Made by a program: the position numbers and the translations under genes
The notes under the pieces: generated by a model
The model's database searches: none
The model's input: the letters and a program-made list of their open reading frames with translations, nothing else
Told to the model about the DNA's origin: nothing
Assembly (NCBI RefSeq): GCF_031846325.1
Contig: NZ_JAVRHZ010000003.1
Coordinates: 124,001 to 188,000, forward strand
Direction of reading: 5' to 3'
Source: Patiriisocius_A hiemis
GTDB taxonomy: Bacteria; Bacteroidota; Bacteroidia; Flavobacteriales; Flavobacteriaceae
Length of the DNA stretch: 64,000 bases
In this document: positions 60,908-64,000 of the stretch, piece after piece
How the letters are laid out: the number at the start of each line of letters is the position of its first letter
How positions within the stretch are numbered: the first letter of the stretch is position 1

Positions 60908-63382
60908 TTAAAACTCAAATCCAAAAATGCCTGTCACTCCAAACTTTCGTGCACCGGGATTATCAAGGTAGTTACCTCTGAAATTAAAATCTAATCGAAA
61001 GATTTTAAATATATTTCCTATTCCAACACTATATTCATAATAAATATCTTCTGGAGCTTGGTATACAATATTTGAGGCATTAAGTGCTATATTTTCTTGA
61101 GAAATTTCTCCATAAACAGCTCTAAAACCTATTACTTCTCTTAGATTAAACTTTCGTAAAAAAGGAATTCTAGAAAAGATACGTCCACCAAAATCATGTT
61201 GTAAATGAAAAGAAGCATACGTATCACTTACAAATTCATAAAAATCTAACTGATTAAAACTGTTATAAATACTAAATAATGTTTGGTTCCCAGGAATAGG
61301 ACTTAATAAACTTAAAGGTACGGGATCAAAAATTTTACCTACTTCTACAGTAGTATAGGCTTTTCCAAGTCCTCCTATATTCCATGGTTGAGTATAGAGC
61401 CCTTGTAGTTTTGCATATTCAAAATCTCCATCTATAACATCTTTTAAACCATAGGTATATCCCAAATAAATTGTTGGAAAATCACCGTCATTAATGACTG
61501 TTCTTTCAACCCCATATCCAGAGGTTTTACGTCTAGGTGTGTAAGTAAATCCAAGTTCTATTTCTGGTTGACTAATAGTGCTTTTAATATTTCCGTCTTC
61601 ATCAAAATAATCGATACTAAAAGTATCTGTTACAGACTCTAAAGTTCTATGGGAACCTGTTAAACGCACCACAAAATTTTTAGAGGGTTCTACTTCAAAC
61701 CCAACAGTTGTAAGATTAATACGACTTAACCTATCATTTGCACCTACTGTAATTAGTGAAGAAGAAGCTAAGCTTCTACCCAAAACATCTGTACTTGTAG
61801 TTAAACTGGCTCCTGTTTGTTCTACGTCTTTTCTGTGACCACCAAATACATTGAGTCTAGATTTTCGATCTAATTGCCACTTTCCAGAAACACCAAATTT
61901 AAAGCGCTGATCTCTAAATCCATACGCCCCAAAAGCTTCTATACGCCACGGATCATTCTGGCTAAAATAGGTTCTACCTCCTAATCTAATTCGGAGTCCT
62001 TCTGCTTCATTAAACCCAAAAACAGAAAATACAGGACCAATATCAAAGTTATCTACTTCATAATACCCAGAAGCTAAAACTGCTCCTACATTATACAAGG
62101 TTTTAAATCTTGGAACCGTTTTAAGAGTATCAAGCATTTTATAAACACCTTTCTCATCTTTACTAAGTTTTTCAAGACGCCTTGTCTCCCAAAAATCATC
62201 AGGACGATTATATACTTCGTATTGGTAAGGGTCTACTTGTTCTTTATAAAAGTCTTTACTTTTTTGTTTATCAAAATCGTAGTTATCGTATAAAGTAGTT
62301 CGCTTTCCGTAAACTCCTCTTGCCCCTTCTTTTTTCCTAAGACTAAAATCACTTAAAAAGTAATCACGTGTAAGTAGAAAAATAGAGTCATTTAACACAT
62401 CAAACTCTTGTTCTATATAAACTTCACGCACCCAATTCACATTAGCACTTTTTGAGGCTTGAAGGTTAATTTCTTTAATTGCCCAGGTACTATCATTTAC
62501 CCAAAAATCTCCTTTAAAAGTCAATTCATTCTTACGTCTTGGGTAATACACAATATTGTAACACCATTTATTATCTCTAAAGGCACTATCTAATAAAACG
62601 TAATTATAAACGTCAATTCCAGTTTTTGAAAGTGGGCTAGTAAAAGACTTGTCAAAGAATTTTAAATAATTATCATATACGTCATATTCTTTATACAAAT
62701 CCTTTACAAAAGCAATAAGCGTATTATTATTTTCAAATCCAGAGTTTTTATTTCCTTCAAGAATTTCTTTTTCCTCATCAAGCAGATTGTCTCCATACAC
62801 TTTAGAAAAAGCTTCATTAATAAAAATAGGCAGATAAGTATTTCCTGTCACATTTGAAGTATCTACTTGATCAAAGACAAACTCCATCCCCTTAAATATT
62901 CTATTTTTGATAAGGGCGCTATCTATGGTATTTAAATCAAATTCGAGTTTTTCATACTTATCATATGAATACTGATTAAACTTTTTGACTCCATTCTCTC
63001 TACGGTTCTCCCAGATTTTCCGGAGAATGTCTAAAGCTGGGTTATTTTTTTTTGAAGTCTTCCCACTATAGACTACTACTTCATCTAATGCAGCCGTTTC
63101 TTCTTCTAAAGTTATTTCAATGTTGTATGTGGTTTTTTCAGTAAGTGTTAGCTCTTTTTCTGCATATCCAATGAAAGAAAAAATTAAGGTAGTATAGGTA
63201 TCATCACTCTCTAGATAGAATCTACCTTCTTCATTAGTAATAGTACCTTCGTTAGAATCTTTAAAAATAACATTAGCAAAGGCAACGGGTTCACCAAAAT
63301 TATCTTTTACAATACCGCTTACCTTAGTTTGTCCAAAAAGTAGTAGGGGAAATAGTAAAAATCCAAGTAGGAGTTTCTTCAT
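60908..63382 (-). CDS. DUF5686 outer membrane protein with carboxypeptidase-regulatory-like domain
   Basis: An 824-residue outer membrane protein, starting at ATG 63382 (MKKLLLGFLLFPLLLFGQ); an upstream in-frame start at 63457 is rejected because the signal peptide follows the ATG. The N-terminal beta-sandwich (TKVSGIVKDNFGEPVAFANVIFKDSNEGTITNEEGRFYLE) is followed by the DUF5686 region (NPALDILRKIWENRRENGVKKFNQYSYDKYEKLEFDL) and a barrel ending in FGVTGIFGFEF. Such proteins are abundant in Flavobacteriia and their role is unknown. Confidence 0.9.
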   Translation of the reverse strand: MKKLLLGFLLFPLLLFGQTKVSGIVKDNFGEPVAFANVIFKDSNEGTITNEEGRFYLESDDTYTTLIFSFIGYAEKELTLTEKTTYNIEITLEEETAALDEVVVYSGKTSKKNNPALDILRKIWENRRENGVKKFNQYSYDKYEKLEFDLNTIDSALIKNRIFKGMEFVFDQVDTSNVTGNTYLPIFINEAFSKVYGDNLLDEEKEILEGNKNSGFENNNTLIAFVKDLYKEYDVYDNYLKFFDKSFTSPLSKTGIDVYNYVLLDSAFRDNKWCYNIVYYPRRKNELTFKGDFWVNDSTWAIKEINLQASKSANVNWVREVYIEQEFDVLNDSIFLLTRDYFLSDFSLRKKEGARGVYGKRTTLYDNYDFDKQKSKDFYKEQVDPYQYEVYNRPDDFWETRRLEKLSKDEKGVYKMLDTLKTVPRFKTLYNVGAVLASGYYEVDNFDIGPVFSVFGFNEAEGLRIRLGGRTYFSQNDPWRIEAFGAYGFRDQRFKFGVSGKWQLDRKSRLNVFGGHRKDVEQTGASLTTSTDVLGRSLASSSLITVGANDRLSRINLTTVGFEVEPSKNFVVRLTGSHRTLESVTDTFSIDYFDEDGNIKSTISQPEIELGFTYTPRRKTSGYGVERTVINDGDFPTIYLGYTYGLKDVIDGDFEYAKLQGLYTQPWNIGGLGKAYTTVEVGKIFDPVPLSLLSPIPGNQTLFSIYNSFNQLDFYEFVSDTYASFHLQHDFGGRIFSRIPFLRKFNLREVIGFRAVYGEISQENIALNASNIVYQAPEDIYYEYSVGIGNIFKIFRLDFNFRGNYLDNPGARKFGVTGIFGFEF

Positions 63383-63471
63383 AAGTAGGTAAACGTAGTC
63401 TGTTGATAAAAATTTTAATGCACAAATAGTGTTCCAGTTTCTATAGTAAAGAAACAAGAATTTTAAGCAGA

Positions 63472-64000
63472 CTATTCTTTATACATTACTTTTTTAACCG
63501 CCTTAATAACATCATTACTATTAGGCAGCCATTCCTCCAGTAAAACAGGTGAATAGGGCGCAGGAGTATCTGCTGTGTTCAATTTTACAATTGGTGCGTC
63601 TAAATAATCAAAAGCTTGGCTTTGCACTTGGTACGTGATTTCTGTGGCTACATTTCCAAAAGGCCATGCTTCCTCTAAAACTACTAACCTATTAGTCTTC
63701 TTAACTGATTCTATAATTGCTTTATGGTCCATAGGACGTACTGTGCGAAGATCTAAAATTTCACATTCTATTCCTTCTTTAGCTAATTCTTCTGCAGCTT
63801 TGTAGGCTTCTTTTATAATTTTTCCGAAGGAAACAATAGTTACATCTTCTCCTTTACGCTTAATATCTGCAACTCCCAAAGGAATTAAATACTCTCCTTC
63901 TGGAACTTCTCCTTTATCACCATACATTTGCTCACTTTCCATGAAGATTACAGGGTCATCATCTCTAATGGCACTTTTAAGCAATCCTTTTGCATCTGCA
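63472..64000 (-). CDS. pdhB: Pyruvate dehydrogenase E1 beta subunit, C-terminal part only
   Basis: The frame is open to the window edge (upstream codons read A-D-A-K-G), so the 170 residues seen are the C-terminal part of a longer protein. Recognisable: IRDDDPVIFMESEQMYGDKGEVP, TIVSFGKIIKEAYKAAEEL, ILDLRTVRPMDHKAIIESVKKTNRLVVLEEAWPFGNVATEIT and TADTPAPYSPVLLEEWLPN, matching the PDH E1 beta subunit of the separate-subunit type. It would make acetyl-CoA from pyruvate with E1 alpha, E2 and E3. Distinct from the E1 fusion at 22871-24934. Confidence 0.93.
   Translation of the reverse strand, partial: ADAKGLLKSAIRDDDPVIFMESEQMYGDKGEVPEGEYLIPLGVADIKRKGEDVTIVSFGKIIKEAYKAAEELAKEGIECEILDLRTVRPMDHKAIIESVKKTNRLVVLEEAWPFGNVATEITYQVQSQAFDYLDAPIVKLNTADTPAPYSPVLLEEWLPNSNDVIKAVKKVMYKE

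Noticed and set aside
1..64000. CRISPR array, prophage, transposase, integrase or restriction/defence cluster
   Set aside because: I saw no regularly spaced repeats, no IS-type terminal repeats with transposase genes, and no nuclease, methylase or toxin-antitoxin set.

Overview
The window is a contiguous piece of a low-GC Bacteroidota chromosome, almost certainly a member of the Flavobacteriaceae. The evidence is internal: C-terminal T9SS sorting domains (14620-18222 and 21722-22816), two GLPGLI-family proteins, DUF5686, DUF4230, DUF4136 and DUF5522 proteins, an E1 alpha/beta fusion, and promoters of the Bacteroidota type (TTTG, about 20 bases, TAnnTTTG). I cannot name the genus. I see no tRNA, rRNA, CRISPR array, insertion sequence, prophage or obvious pseudogene. 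The first gene (lysS) and the last gene (pyruvate dehydrogenase E1 beta) are cut by the window edges.

Layout. Positions 1-11250 hold housekeeping and envelope genes: lysS, a DCC thiol oxidoreductase, YiaA, a secreted toroid-fold protein, a diheme cytochrome lipoprotein with an Fn3 domain, two small Spy/LTXXQ-like periplasmic proteins, and a hemL-glucosaminidase-PLP deaminase operon. Positions 11360-18222 hold a secreted-protein locus: three tandem paralogues of the 'QVGINTT' surface family, one with a MAM domain inserted in its middle, then a 1200-residue protein joining a DUF1028 Ntn-hydrolase-like domain, two MAM domains and a T9SS tail. Positions 18227-22816 hold a tiny HExxH protein, a Cys-rich DUF5522 protein, urocanate hydratase, a DUF4136 lipoprotein and a three-repeat T9SS protein.

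Positions 22871-41909 are a catabolic island, nearly all on the minus strand. The first part is a branched-chain amino acid module (E1 fusion, ilvE, E2) with a divergent Lrp regulator. The second is a nearly complete aerobic phenylacetyl-CoA pathway: TetR regulator, paaE-A-B-C-D-G-H-I-J, then paaZ, a crotonase and paaY. The ligase PaaK is not in the window. An aromatic amino acid hydroxylase diverges from the TetR gene. The paaE promoter carries a near-perfect palindrome in its spacer that looks like the TetR operator.

Positions 42000-52420 encode DUF4230, a secreted caspase-like protease with a propeller, a papain-like protease directly upstream in the same operon, a large outer-membrane barrel protein and two GLPGLI proteins. 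The two proteases share an 8-residue motif, RNLxVEDD, present three times, which is the least explained signal in the window. Positions 52500-59200 hold a deoxynucleoside kinase and a polyphosphate/pyrophosphate group (ppk1, membrane-bound pyrophosphatase, soluble pyrophosphatase). A MATE exporter, a DUF5686 outer-membrane protein and the pdhB fragment close the window.
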